Assembly: GCA_905234685.1 (NCBI GenBank)
Contig: CAJOIR010000021.1
Span: 1 to 57,538, forward strand
Source: Paludibacteraceae bacterium
GTDB lineage: Bacteria > Bacteroidota > Bacteroidia > Bacteroidales > Paludibacteraceae
Length of the DNA stretch: 57,538 nucleotides
Direction of reading: 5' to 3'
Part shown: piece after piece, positions 42,322 through 51,080 of the stretch
How positions within the stretch are numbered: position 1 is the first letter of the stretch
How the letters are laid out: each line of letters opens with the position of its first letter
Program-made: the position numbers and the translations under genes
The notes under the pieces: model-generated
Database searches by the model: none
Told to the model about the DNA's origin: nothing
Seen by the model: only the letters and a program-made list of their open reading frames with translations

Positions 42322-42411
42322 ATGCCTAACGGAAAGAAACATAAGAGACATAAGATGTCAACTCACAAACGTAAAAAACGTTTGCGCAAGAACCGTCATA
42401 AGAAGAAATAA
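42322..42411 (+). CDS. Very basic 29-residue protein, probable ribosome- or RNA-associated small protein
   Basis: An ATG eight bases after the HU stop opens 29 codons ending in TAA at 42409-42411. The product starts MPNGKKHKRHKMSTHKRKK and ends RHKKK: 20 of 29 residues are Lys, Arg or His. I recall near-identical short proteins in the same place (before rng) in many Bacteroidetes, usually unannotated. The composition suits binding to rRNA. A link to the small ribosomal protein family bTHX is possible but not shown by the sequence. The frame, spacing and recalled conservation make it a real gene despite its size. Confidence 0.75.
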   Translation: MPNGKKHKRHKMSTHKRKKRLRKNRHKKK

Positions 42412-42434
42412 GACGGTGAATAGAAACGAAATTG

Positions 42435-42518
42435 GTAGTTGATAGTTTATAGTTAATATGTACGAGGCTTTCAAACGCAATATCAGCATGTATTAATTAT
42501 CAACTATTAACTATCAAT
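42435..42518. repeat. Inverted pair of 7-bp tandem repeats (ATAGTTA/TATTAAC heptads)
   Basis: Left arm 42435-42455 reads GTAGTTG, ATAGTTT, ATAGTTA; right arm 42491-42518 reads TATTAAT, TATCAAC, TATTAAC, TATCAAT, roughly its reverse complement. The spacer is 35 bases. It lies between the small basic gene and rng and could act as a hairpin separating them. Confidence 0.8.
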
Positions 42519-42532
42519 TTTATATACTAACC

Positions 42533-42584
42533 ACTTTTCTTTTAGTAGCAGCCGGCTTTGGGCGCAAATCGGCGGAAGAAAAGT
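42533..42584 (+). promoter_or_regulatory. Nested stem-loop in the rng leader
   Basis: ACTTTTCTT (42533-42541) pairs perfectly with AAGAAAAGT (42576-42584), and inside it GCCG (42551-42554) pairs with CGGC (42570-42573). The structure ends ten bases before the TTG start. RNase E of E. coli regulates itself through stem-loops in its leader; a similar role here is inference only. Confidence 0.45.
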
Positions 42585-42593
42585 TAAAACATA

Positions 42594-44207
42594 TTGAACA
42601 GAGTGAAAAGCGAATTAGTAGTAGACGTACAAAAAGACGAAATATCGTTAGCGCTCACGGAAGATGAGAGACTGATGGAAGTAAGCAGAGAGACACGTCA
42701 GATGACCTATTCAGTCGGTAACATCTACCTTGGCAAGGTAAAGAAAGTGATGCCTGCGCTTAACGCGGTATTCGTAGATATAGGCTATGAAAAAGATGCT
42801 TTTCTTCACTATCTTGATTTAGGTGAAGGCTTTTCAAGAATCAATACTTTCACTCAAGCTGCACTCAAGAAAGACAGAGTACCTTCGATAGGAAAACTTT
42901 ACAATTTGCCTGAACTCGGCAAAGATGGCCAGATAGAGGAATATCTGCATAGCGGTGATTATTTGCTTGTGCAGATATCAAAAGAACCTATCAACACCAA
43001 AGGTCCACGTCTAACAGCAGAAGTTTCACTTGCAGGACGCAACATCGTGCTCATTCCTTATGGCGACAAAGTGATGGTCTCAAGCAAGATAAAATCAGAA
43101 GCCGAGCGGAGCAGACTCAAACAACTTGTACAATCAATCAAACCACAAGGTTACGGCGTAATTGTACGCACAGTAGCAGAAAGTAAACGCGTAGCAGAAC
43201 TTGACAACGAACTGCAATTGCTGATTAAGCGTTGGGAGGAGACAACTCACAAGTTGATACAATACCAACAGCCGCAAGTCACACTGGTGACCGAAGAGTT
43301 AGGTCGCACTATCGGACTTCTGCGTGACATCTTCAATCCGACCTTTGAAAGCATTCAGGTCAATGACGAGGATGTTTTCAATGACATCAGAGCATACGTT
43401 GAACTGATTGCTCCTGACGAGCAAAAGAAGATAGTTCATCTATACAAAGGTGCACAACCTATCTTCGACCATTTTCAAATCACCAGACAAATGAAGACTG
43501 GTCTGGGCAGGACAGTTGGGTTCAAGAACGGAGGATACTTGATTGTGGAGCGTACAGAAGCACTTTGGTCTATTGACGTGAACAGCGGAAGTAAGAAGCA
43601 AGGTGCTGATCAAGAGGAAAATGCCTATAACGTAAACATGGCGGCAGCAGATGAAATCGCTCATCAGTTACGCCTGAGAGACATCGGTGGAATCATTATA
43701 GTTGACTTTATTGACATGGATTCCGCTGAAAACCAGCAAGCATTGTTCGAGCATGTAAGAGAACTTCTTGCACGTGACAGAGCAAAGCACAATGTACTAA
43801 AACTAAGCAAGTTCGGGTTAATGCAGATAACACGCCAACGCGTGCGCCCCGCTGTTGAAACGGAAACACAAGAAGTCTGCCCCACATGCTTAGGCAAAGG
43901 AAAAATTGGTCCTTCTCTTCTTTTCACAGACACTCTGCGAGAGGAAATGGAGGCATACACAAAGCTATTCGGAAAACATTTGAGACTGTACGTTCACCCA
44001 TATGTATATGCATATATAAACAAAGGTGTGTTCAACTCTCTCAGACAGAAGTGGCAACGGCAGTTCCGTGTGAAGATTCTCGAAAGCCAACAACTTGCTT
44101 TTCTGCAATACTATTTCACAGACAAGCAAGGCAACCGACTAAAGTTGGAGTACAAACATTCTGACGACACCGACCGACCCTCCGAAGCCAAAGACAACGA
44201 ATCGTAA
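42594..44207 (+). CDS. rng: Ribonuclease E/G family endoribonuclease
   Basis: A 537-residue Mg2+-dependent RNase. The S1 domain holds GNIYLGKVKKVMPALNAVFVD (as conserved blocks, residues about 42-62). The catalytic Asp residues lie near 327 (WSIDVNSGS) and 370 (IIIVDFIDM). CPTCLGKGK near 429 is the Zn-link that joins subunits. It lacks the long C-terminal scaffold of RNase E, so it is RNase G-like and acts in rRNA 5' maturation and mRNA decay. The start is TTG at 42594: an in-frame TAA lies nine bases upstream, and GTG at 42603 is the only near alternative. Confidence 0.9.
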   Translation: MNRVKSELVVDVQKDEISLALTEDERLMEVSRETRQMTYSVGNIYLGKVKKVMPALNAVFVDIGYEKDAFLHYLDLGEGFSRINTFTQAALKKDRVPSIGKLYNLPELGKDGQIEEYLHSGDYLLVQISKEPINTKGPRLTAEVSLAGRNIVLIPYGDKVMVSSKIKSEAERSRLKQLVQSIKPQGYGVIVRTVAESKRVAELDNELQLLIKRWEETTHKLIQYQQPQVTLVTEELGRTIGLLRDIFNPTFESIQVNDEDVFNDIRAYVELIAPDEQKKIVHLYKGAQPIFDHFQITRQMKTGLGRTVGFKNGGYLIVERTEALWSIDVNSGSKKQGADQEENAYNVNMAAADEIAHQLRLRDIGGIIIVDFIDMDSAENQQALFEHVRELLARDRAKHNVLKLSKFGLMQITRQRVRPAVETETQEVCPTCLGKGKIGPSLLFTDTLREEMEAYTKLFGKHLRLYVHPYVYAYINKGVFNSLRQKWQRQFRVKILESQQLAFLQYYFTDKQGNRLKLEYKHSDDTDRPSEAKDNES

Positions 44208-44252
44208 GATTCGACAAATACAGATAGTGATACAGGCATCTGTTTCTACAAT

Positions 44253-44286
44253 GAGAGCAATTATATAATATTATATAGTTGCTCTC
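44253..44286 (+). terminator. Long hairpin between rng and mfd
   Basis: GAGAGCAA pairs with TTGCTCTC, and the inner bases TATATA/TATATA extend the stem (one G-U pair) to about 15 bp around a small loop. No long T-run follows, so termination is likely but not certain. It lies 46 bases after the rng stop and before the mfd promoter. Confidence 0.5.
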
Positions 44287-44290
44287 TGAT

Positions 44291-44322
44291 ATTGTATATA
44301 TCATAAAAATAACATAACTTTG
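44291..44322 (+). promoter_or_regulatory. Promoter of mfd
   Basis: ATTG at 44291-44294, a 20-base spacer, then TAACTTTG at 44315-44322, 20 bases before the mfd ATG. Confidence 0.65.
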
Positions 44323-44342
44323 CAACTTGTAGTAAAAGCAAG

Positions 44343-47300
44343 ATGAAGATGACACTCCGAGAACTATGTGATCTTTTTGCAGTCTCACCTGCTGTAGTAG
44401 CGCTACAGACGCAACTGCAGACAATTGGTGTAAAAAAGCAACAACCACACATTTTGCTTTCCGGATTGTCAGCTTCGGCAAAAGTGTTGACTATTGCATC
44501 AGAAGCAATTAATCTATCCTCAAATAATCTTTTTCTCTACATTTCTGAGAACCATGATGATGCAACATATGCAGCGCATGATTTTGAAAGTATTCTTGGA
44601 GAGGATGAAGTATGCCTGTTTCCTTCCACTTATCGTATACGTCAACGCAATCACACGCCTGATGAAAGTTATACCATACAGCGCACGAACCTGATGAGCC
44701 GACTAAGTACAGGCAAAGCTCCTGTTATTATTGTTTCATATCCGGAGGCTATGCTTGACTACGTACCGGACCTCAATATATTCACCAACCGGACAATAAT
44801 ACTTGAAGAGCAACAACCTATTGCTCAAAATACTCTCATAAAACAACTTGTCGGACTCGGATTCAGTCGCGTTGACTTTGTGTATGAGCCTGGTCAGTTT
44901 GCTGTACGCGGAGGAATACTTGACATTTTCTCTTTTTCTCACGAAGAGCCGTATAGACTTGACTTCTTCGGTGATGAGATAGATTCGATACGTTTGTTTG
45001 ACATAGAGACGCAGTTATCTAAAACAAGAATACGGCAAGCAGAAATTATTCCAGCAATGCAACAGACTACTGACGGTGGTTGTACATTGTTTGACTACCT
45101 GCCCCAAAAAACTATCATCGTTTCAGAAGATTTCTCACTGTTAAAATACAAACTTGAGGCCTCGGAAACAGGCATTGGTGCAGAACTCTTCAACACAATA
45201 ACAACATATAGCACCATAGAAATTGCACGCAAGTCCTTTTTTGACAATAATACCGACATTATCTGGCATACCACACCCCAACCTCTGTTTCACAAGAACT
45301 TTGACATTCTTACAGACAGCCTCAAAGAGTATCAGGACAATGGCTACAGGATTTATATCTTGTCTGACTCAGCGAAACAGACTGACCGTATAGCAGCTAT
45401 ATTGGCCGAGAAGAATACCAACATACGTTTTACGGCTGTTAACAAAACATTGCATGAGGGTTTTGTTGACAACGATTCTAAACTATGCTGCCTGACTGAC
45501 CATCAGCTTTTCGAACGTTTCCACAAAGTAGGACGACGTGCTGATGAAGCACGCAGAGGTAAAGTATTGCTCACGCTCAAGGAACTGAACCAATTGCAGA
45601 TAGGAGATTATGTGGTGCATGATGACCATGGTGTAGGTCGTTTGGGAGGATTAGTGCGCACTCCTGTCAACGGCAAGATGCAGGAGATGATAAAACTTAC
45701 TTATCGTGACAACGACACACTCTTTGTAAGTATTCACTCGCTTCACCGCATATCAAAATACAAAGGCAAAGACGGAGAGGCACCAAACATATCAAAGTTA
45801 GGCTCTGGTCAGTGGGAGAGAATGAAAGAGCGTGCCAAAAACAAAGTTAAGGACATTGCACGCGACCTGATTCAACTATATGCACAAAGGCGTAAAGAGC
45901 ATGGTTTTCAATATACACCTGATTCGTATTTACAGCATGAACTGGAAGCTTCGTTTATTTATGAAGACACTCCTGACCAACAAAAAGCAACACTTGAAGT
46001 AAAGCACGATATGCAATCGCCTGTGCCAATGGACAGACTCATCTGCGGTGACGTGGGCTTCGGCAAGACTGAGATAGCTATGCGTGCTGCTTTCAAAGCC
46101 GCTACAGACGGCAAGCAAACTGCAGTATTAGTGCCTACCACAGTGCTTGCACTTCAACATTATAACACTTTCCGTGAGCGTTTCAAAGGAATGCCGGTAA
46201 ACGTTGAATACCTCTCACGGGCAAAGAACGCAAAACAAACAAAAGATATACTAAAACGTCTTAAAAACGGAGATATAGACATTCTCATTGGCACGCACAA
46301 GATAGTAGGCAAGCAAGTGCAGTTCAAGGATTTAGGGCTACTTATTATTGATGAAGAGCAGAAATTTGGTGTCGCCACAAAAGAAAAGCTGAGACAGATG
46401 AAAGTTAATGTTGATACACTTACTCTAACTGCTACTCCCATTCCGCGAACTCTGCAATTCTCCCTGCTGGGTGCACGCGATCTTAGCGTAATTAATACTC
46501 CGCCGCCCAACCGATATCCTATACAAACAGAACTTATTACGCCTGATGACGAGGATATTATACAAGAGGCAGTTACTGAAGAAATCAACAGGAATGGACA
46601 AGTTTTTGTGGTCAACAACCGCATACAGACATTAAATGTAGTTGAAAACAAAATTCACCGTCTCTGTCCCGAAGCGCGAATTGCAGTAGCACACGGGCAA
46701 ATGCCACCTGAGCAGTTAGAGACAATACTCGAAGATTTTATCAACTATGAATACGATGTGCTCGTTTCAACATCAATTATTGAGTCAGGAGTAGATATTC
46801 CAAATGTCAACACTATAATTATTAACCATGCCGACAATTTCGGACTTAGCGACTTACACCAACTTAGAGGACGCGTCGGGCGTTCAAACAGGAAAGCTTA
46901 CTGTTATCTGGTGGCACCCGAAAGCAAACTACTAACAGCTGATGCAAGACGACGTCTGAATGCAATTGAGACTTTCGCCGATCTTGGTAGCGGCTTCAAC
47001 ATTGCAATGCAGGATCTTGACATACGTGGTGCAGGCAACATGCTCGGCGCAGAACAGTCTGGATTCATTGCTGACCTTGGATACGAAACATATCAACGTA
47101 TTCTTAACGAAGCAGTGGCAGAACTTAGATTGGAAGAGTTCCCTACTCTGTTTCAAAGTGACGACAATACTGCCGACAATATGCAATCCAAGACTCACTG
47201 GGTCACCGATTGTCAGTTGGATTCTGACCTTGAGATTGGTTTTCCTGAAAACTATATTGAAAATATTTCCGAGCGCATCAACTTATACCGCGAACTTGAT

Positions 47301-47657
47301 AGTCTGCGTACTGAAGAAGAGTTGCTTGGATTCAAAAAACGACTCATTGATAGATTCGGCACAATACCATACAAAGCGACAGAACTTCTTTCTGTAATTC
47401 AACTACGATGGTTGTGCATAAGTCTCGGGATTGAGAAAATTGTCCTAAAACAAGGGCGAATGCTATTATATACGCCGCAAAATATTAATTCGCACTATTA
47501 CCAATCCGACACATTCGGTAAATTGCTGCAATATATTACAGAGCATCCGCGTCGCTGTCAATTCAGACACGTAGATGTGAAACGCTCAGTTGCTATCGCT
47601 AATGTCAAAACAATTCAAGATGCTTTCGATATACTTACTACAATACAAAACTACTGA
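44343..47657 (+). CDS. mfd: Transcription-repair coupling factor
   Basis: A 1104-residue DNA translocase that removes RNA polymerase stalled at DNA damage and recruits UvrA. UvrB-homology region at about 1-380 (RGGILDIFSFSHEEPYRLDFFGDE as blocks), RNA-polymerase-interacting domain at about 415-480 (GDYVVHDDHGVGRLGG), then the RecG-like motor with Walker A GDVGFGKTE near 570, DEEQ near 669, and RGRVGRSNRKAYCYL near 842. The C-terminal domain ends ITDGIQ-like, with the final residues DILTTIQNY. Length is normal. A promoter lies just upstream, and kdsB follows after 90 bases. Confidence 0.95.
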   Translation: MKMTLRELCDLFAVSPAVVALQTQLQTIGVKKQQPHILLSGLSASAKVLTIASEAINLSSNNLFLYISENHDDATYAAHDFESILGEDEVCLFPSTYRIRQRNHTPDESYTIQRTNLMSRLSTGKAPVIIVSYPEAMLDYVPDLNIFTNRTIILEEQQPIAQNTLIKQLVGLGFSRVDFVYEPGQFAVRGGILDIFSFSHEEPYRLDFFGDEIDSIRLFDIETQLSKTRIRQAEIIPAMQQTTDGGCTLFDYLPQKTIIVSEDFSLLKYKLEASETGIGAELFNTITTYSTIEIARKSFFDNNTDIIWHTTPQPLFHKNFDILTDSLKEYQDNGYRIYILSDSAKQTDRIAAILAEKNTNIRFTAVNKTLHEGFVDNDSKLCCLTDHQLFERFHKVGRRADEARRGKVLLTLKELNQLQIGDYVVHDDHGVGRLGGLVRTPVNGKMQEMIKLTYRDNDTLFVSIHSLHRISKYKGKDGEAPNISKLGSGQWERMKERAKNKVKDIARDLIQLYAQRRKEHGFQYTPDSYLQHELEASFIYEDTPDQQKATLEVKHDMQSPVPMDRLICGDVGFGKTEIAMRAAFKAATDGKQTAVLVPTTVLALQHYNTFRERFKGMPVNVEYLSRAKNAKQTKDILKRLKNGDIDILIGTHKIVGKQVQFKDLGLLIIDEEQKFGVATKEKLRQMKVNVDTLTLTATPIPRTLQFSLLGARDLSVINTPPPNRYPIQTELITPDDEDIIQEAVTEEINRNGQVFVVNNRIQTLNVVENKIHRLCPEARIAVAHGQMPPEQLETILEDFINYEYDVLVSTSIIESGVDIPNVNTIIINHADNFGLSDLHQLRGRVGRSNRKAYCYLVAPESKLLTADARRRLNAIETFADLGSGFNIAMQDLDIRGAGNMLGAEQSGFIADLGYETYQRILNEAVAELRLEEFPTLFQSDDNTADNMQSKTHWVTDCQLDSDLEIGFPENYIENISERINLYRELDSLRTEEELLGFKKRLIDRFGTIPYKATELLSVIQLRWLCISLGIEKIVLKQGRMLLYTPQNINSHYYQSDTFGKLLQYITEHPRRCQFRHVDVKRSVAIANVKTIQDAFDILTTIQNY

Positions 47658-47660
47658 TAA

Positions 47661-47715
47661 ACCATCCTAAGTTCATCCTAAGCTCATCCCAACCTCACTT
47701 ATACTTCACTAAACT
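47661..47715. repeat. Five 11-bp units (TTCATCCTAAG type), decaying rightwards
   Basis: Units ACCATCCTAAG, TTCATCCTAAG, CTCATCCCAAC, CTCACTTATAC and TTCACTAAACT follow at exact 11-base spacing. The first units equal those at 28055-28098, and the diverged fourth unit matches that array's last unit (CTCACTGATAC). It fills most of the mfd-kdsB gap, three bases after the mfd stop. Confidence 0.9.
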
Positions 47716-47747
47716 AAAAAGCAACCTATAACACAACAACTAAAAAT

Positions 47748-48488
47748 ATGACATACATCGGAATTATCCCTGCACGCTATGCCTCCACACGTTTCCCTGG
47801 CAAACCTCTTGCCATAATAGGAGGAAGACCTATGATACAAAGAGTATATGAACAGGCGAAACTGGTACTTGACACAGTAATTGTCGCTACTGATGACCAA
47901 CGTATAGCAGATGCAGTACATGGTTTCGGCGGAGAGGCAGTGTTAACCTCTCCTGATCATCGTAGTGGTACTGACCGTTGTTATGAAGCATATATCAAAT
48001 CAGGCAGCAAGGCAGATGTTGTTATTAACATACAAGGTGACGAGCCTTTCATTCAACCTAAGCAGATTCAACTGTTGATGAGTTGTTTTCCTACCGAAAT
48101 AGCTACACTTGTAAAGCCTTATACGGACAACGACACGCTGCAGGATTTGCTCAACCCAAACACGCCCAAGGTGGTTTTCTCAGAGAAAGACATGCATGCA
48201 TTATATTTCTCACGTAGCGTAGTGCCTTATCTGCGCAGCACAGATCAAGAACAGTGGTTGCAGAAACACCAATATTATAAACACTTGGGCATGTATGCCT
48301 ATCGCGCGGACATATTGGAGCAGATAACAAAACTGCCCCAAAGCACGCTTGAGAAAGCGGAGTCTCTGGAGCAACTCAGATGGCTTGAAAACGGCTATAC
48401 CATCAAAGTGGCAATAACAGATATTCAGTCTATAGGCATTGATACGCCTGAAGACCTTAAAAAGGCAAATGCATTTTTAGGTGTATAA
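47748..48488 (+). CDS. kdsB: 3-deoxy-manno-octulosonate cytidylyltransferase
   Basis: A 246-residue cytoplasmic enzyme that activates Kdo with CTP to CMP-Kdo for lipopolysaccharide inner-core assembly. IGIIPARYASTRFPGKPLA (residues 4-22) is the nucleotide-binding signature, followed by INIQGDEPFI and YYKHLGMYAYR. Length is normal. The last 12 bases overlap the convergent ketoreductase gene at 48477-48488, leaving no room for a terminator between them. Confidence 0.95.
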   Translation: MTYIGIIPARYASTRFPGKPLAIIGGRPMIQRVYEQAKLVLDTVIVATDDQRIADAVHGFGGEAVLTSPDHRSGTDRCYEAYIKSGSKADVVINIQGDEPFIQPKQIQLLMSCFPTEIATLVKPYTDNDTLQDLLNPNTPKVVFSEKDMHALYFSRSVVPYLRSTDQEQWLQKHQYYKHLGMYAYRADILEQITKLPQSTLEKAESLEQLRWLENGYTIKVAITDIQSIGIDTPEDLKKANAFLGV

Positions 48489-49202
48489 TCCTCCATTAAT
48501 ACTGATACATTCGCCAGTAATGTATCCAGCATCTTTTGATACAAGAAATTCAACAAGCGCTGCCACTTCGTCTGCTTCGGCAAAACGATTAAGTGGAATC
48601 TGTTTCTTCAACTCCGCCTCATCAAGACCGTCAACCATATCAGTCTTAACGAAACCGGGTGCAACAGCATTGACAGTTATATTCTTGCGTCCAACTTCTT
48701 GCGCGAGTGCCTTGGTGGCAGCAATAAGACCACCCTTGGCAGCTGAATAGTTGCATTGACCCGGCAAACCTTTCTGTCCTGAGAGTGATGCAATACTGAC
48801 AATACGTCCGTATTTATGTCTTATCATAGGCTGCATAAGTGGTCGTGTGACATTATAGAAAGAGAAAAGGTTGGTTTGAATGACACGCTCGAAATCATCA
48901 GGTTCCATCCAAATCAAAAGGTTGTCACGGCGTATGCCTGCATTATTTACAAGTACCTCAATATAGTCTTCCAGGTGCTCTTCCTGCCATTTTGCGAGCG
49001 CAGTTTCTGTAGCTTCACGCTGACTCACATCAAAGCGAAGCAATTCACCATCACCACCCTCTTCACGTATCTGTGCCAACGTCTCTTCTGCAGCAGCATC
49101 GTTAGACTGATAGTTGATTATAACTTTGTAGCCTTGTCGGGCAAGTCGTAATGCTACAGCTTTTCCAATTCCTCGACTGCCTCCTGTTACTAATGCGTAC
49201 AT
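48477..49202 (-). CDS. FabG-like 3-oxoacyl-ACP reductase of the polyene-like cluster
   Basis: A 241-residue short-chain dehydrogenase. VTGGSRGIGKAVAL (residues 5-18) is the NADP(H) motif, NNAG lies near residue 87, and the Ser-Tyr-Lys triad is in IASLSGQKGLPGQCNYSAAKGG (as separate blocks, Tyr near 152). GLYT ends the protein. It reduces beta-ketoacyl-ACP to hydroxyacyl-ACP. The in-frame ATG at 49217 overlaps the previous gene; 49202 leaves a five-base gap. It is last in the cluster, and its 3' end overlaps kdsB by 12 bases. Confidence 0.88.
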   Translation of the reverse strand: MYALVTGGSRGIGKAVALRLARQGYKVIINYQSNDAAAEETLAQIREEGGDGELLRFDVSQREATETALAKWQEEHLEDYIEVLVNNAGIRRDNLLIWMEPDDFERVIQTNLFSFYNVTRPLMQPMIRHKYGRIVSIASLSGQKGLPGQCNYSAAKGGLIAATKALAQEVGRKNITVNAVAPGFVKTDMVDGLDEAELKKQIPLNRFAEADEVAALVEFLVSKDAGYITGECISINGGLYT

Positions 49203-49207
49203 ATTAT

Positions 49208-50680
49208 TTATTTCCAATGTTTAACATCCAATTGTTGATAGAGCGTATCCATACCAAGAATCTGTGCACATGTAAGCACAGAGGTCATTGATACACCCAA
49301 TACTCCGTGAAGATTAAGATTTTGCCCTGTAAGTAGCATATTTCTAACCGACATACGCGGCGCAAGCACTGTAGTCATAGGCGAACGCCAGTCTTTCTGT
49401 ATTCCGTATGCCGACCCTTGATGTGTCAGTGTATAATGTCTATAAGTCAATGGTGTTGATGTGAACACACGGTCAATAGACACGCGTAGTTCAGGCAAGA
49501 TACTACTAACCATATCTAAACACTGCTCCGTCTTCTGTTGTTTGAATTCTACATAATCCTTACCACGATGACCTGCCTCTGTGTCACTCCAATGCTCTAC
49601 CTGCTCCCACCGCATCGGAGTCAGCAAGTCAACAGCAGGTTGGTCGCAGTAGAAACTGACCATCACACTCTCAGGCGTGCTGGTATTAACCTGCCATAAG
49701 TCAGCATCAGGTTTGTGAACAAATATATTCCGGTTAAAATATGGCAAAGAATTGTTAGCCTTGAGACGTATGTTTACCGTGAACATGCCGTAACTATTCT
49801 TCAGCGACTCTATCCTGTGTCTGAATACTTTTCTAACACACTTACTTTCACCCAATAACTCCAGAGCAGCAACCGGATGTACATCGCAAATAACATAGTC
49901 GGCAGGAACATACTCTTCACCGTTAACCATAACACCTGTCACGACACCGTCTTGCTCATTGATAGCAGTAACGGTTTTCTTCGTGAGCACCTGACCTCCC
50001 ATAGTCCGTATGCTGTCAGCCAGTTTATCAACCAACTGTTGCCCTCCTCCACGCAGACGCCATGCACTCTGAATAAATGAATTGTTAATCTGCGCAAACA
50101 CATATAACGGCAGCATATCACGATTAAGTTCCAGTTTGAGCGAAGTGCCAGAAAGCACCCGTCGAAGCAGAGTATCTTGGATAGTGTCGTTAAGAAACTG
50201 ATATGCAGAGCGAGCAAAGAGTGAATCTGCGTAAAAATCTGTTACCTCACGCGGAAGAAAAGTATCAGCTATATGCTCACCTACACTGCGTAGAAAATTA
50301 GTATAGACGGCAAGATTCTTTTTTTCATGCGGGAATGCCTCGGCAAGAGTCTCCACAAAACGCTCGTGACCAGAGGCGAATTTATAGGAATTGTCGCCGA
50401 ATACGACTTCATCAAAACACTCTTCGTCAAGTTGCTGCCATTGCAAGTCAAGCAAGTCAAAATACTTGAACAAACCATGTAGTGATTCTCCTTCTCTTAG
50501 TCCACCAACATAATGAAAACCGGAATCAAACAGAACAATGCCACGACGAAACGACTGTAGGCAACCACCAACCTGAGCATCATGCTCAAGCACGGTAACA
50601 CGCATACCGTTTTTTGCAAGTATATAGCCACATTCAAGTCCTCCCAAACCTGCACCTACTATGACAACATGCTCATTCAT
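49208..50680 (-). CDS. CrtI/phytoene-desaturase-like FAD oxidoreductase of the polyene-like cluster
   Basis: A 490-residue flavoprotein. VVIVGAGLGGLECGYILAKNG (as blocks, residues 4-24) is the FAD Rossmann motif, followed by VLEHDAQVGGC. WRLRGGGQQLVDKLADSI is the mid motif of the CrtI/retinol-saturase/CrtISO branch, and LLTGQNLNLHGVLGVSMTSV is the C-terminal FAD motif. Relatives desaturate, saturate or isomerise conjugated polyenes. That activity in a fatty-acid-like cluster suggests late modification of a conjugated chain; this is inference. The ATG at 50680 is preferred over 50692. Confidence 0.85.
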   Translation of the reverse strand: MNEHVVIVGAGLGGLECGYILAKNGMRVTVLEHDAQVGGCLQSFRRGIVLFDSGFHYVGGLREGESLHGLFKYFDLLDLQWQQLDEECFDEVVFGDNSYKFASGHERFVETLAEAFPHEKKNLAVYTNFLRSVGEHIADTFLPREVTDFYADSLFARSAYQFLNDTIQDTLLRRVLSGTSLKLELNRDMLPLYVFAQINNSFIQSAWRLRGGGQQLVDKLADSIRTMGGQVLTKKTVTAINEQDGVVTGVMVNGEEYVPADYVICDVHPVAALELLGESKCVRKVFRHRIESLKNSYGMFTVNIRLKANNSLPYFNRNIFVHKPDADLWQVNTSTPESVMVSFYCDQPAVDLLTPMRWEQVEHWSDTEAGHRGKDYVEFKQQKTEQCLDMVSSILPELRVSIDRVFTSTPLTYRHYTLTHQGSAYGIQKDWRSPMTTVLAPRMSVRNMLLTGQNLNLHGVLGVSMTSVLTCAQILGMDTLYQQLDVKHWK

Positions 50681-50717
50681 ACGTATTAACAATACTTATT
50701 CATTTGCCCCCCTACCC

Positions 50718-51080
50718 TTACCTCAGTTCCGCCTTCAGTGTCATATATACTTCTTCACCTTTGCCAAGAATAGCATTAAGCGAGAATGAATTGTCCTCGT
50801 TTGCAAGCAAACAGACAAAAGCCTCGAGAATAGGATGTTTCTGGGGAGTGATGAGAGTAGTGAGTCGACACTGCTTTATTTGTGTAAGGCGCAGAGTTTT
50901 TCCTGCGACAATGGCGGCACATTCCAGAAGCATCTGGATATTACAAACTCCAGGTGACACAGGTCCTTGCGGGAAATGCCCTTCATAGACTTTGCAATCA
51001 GGATTGAGAGCAACAGTAAACATAACGCCATCAGCATGGGCAACCCTGTCAATAATAGTATAATAGTTCTCTAACAACAT
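50718..51080 (-). CDS. FabZ-like 3-hydroxyacyl-ACP dehydratase (hot-dog fold)
   Basis: A 120-residue hot-dog protein. EGHFPQGPVSPGVCNIQMLLECA (as blocks, residues about 33-55) has the catalytic His of FabZ/FabA-type dehydratases and an acidic residue in the helix. It would remove water from beta-hydroxyacyl-ACP to give a trans double bond. It starts one base after the thioesterase gene ends, so the genes abut directly. A 37-base gap with a poly-C tract separates it from the FAD oxidoreductase. Confidence 0.78.
   Translation of the reverse strand: MLLENYYTIIDRVAHADGVMFTVALNPDCKVYEGHFPQGPVSPGVCNIQMLLECAAIVAGKTLRLTQIKQCRLTTLITPQKHPILEAFVCLLANEDNSFSLNAILGKGEEVYMTLKAELR

Noticed and set aside
42322..42411. 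Naming the 29-residue basic protein as ribosomal protein bTHX
   Set aside because: Composition and position fit, but I cannot align it to bTHX with confidence, so no symbol is given.
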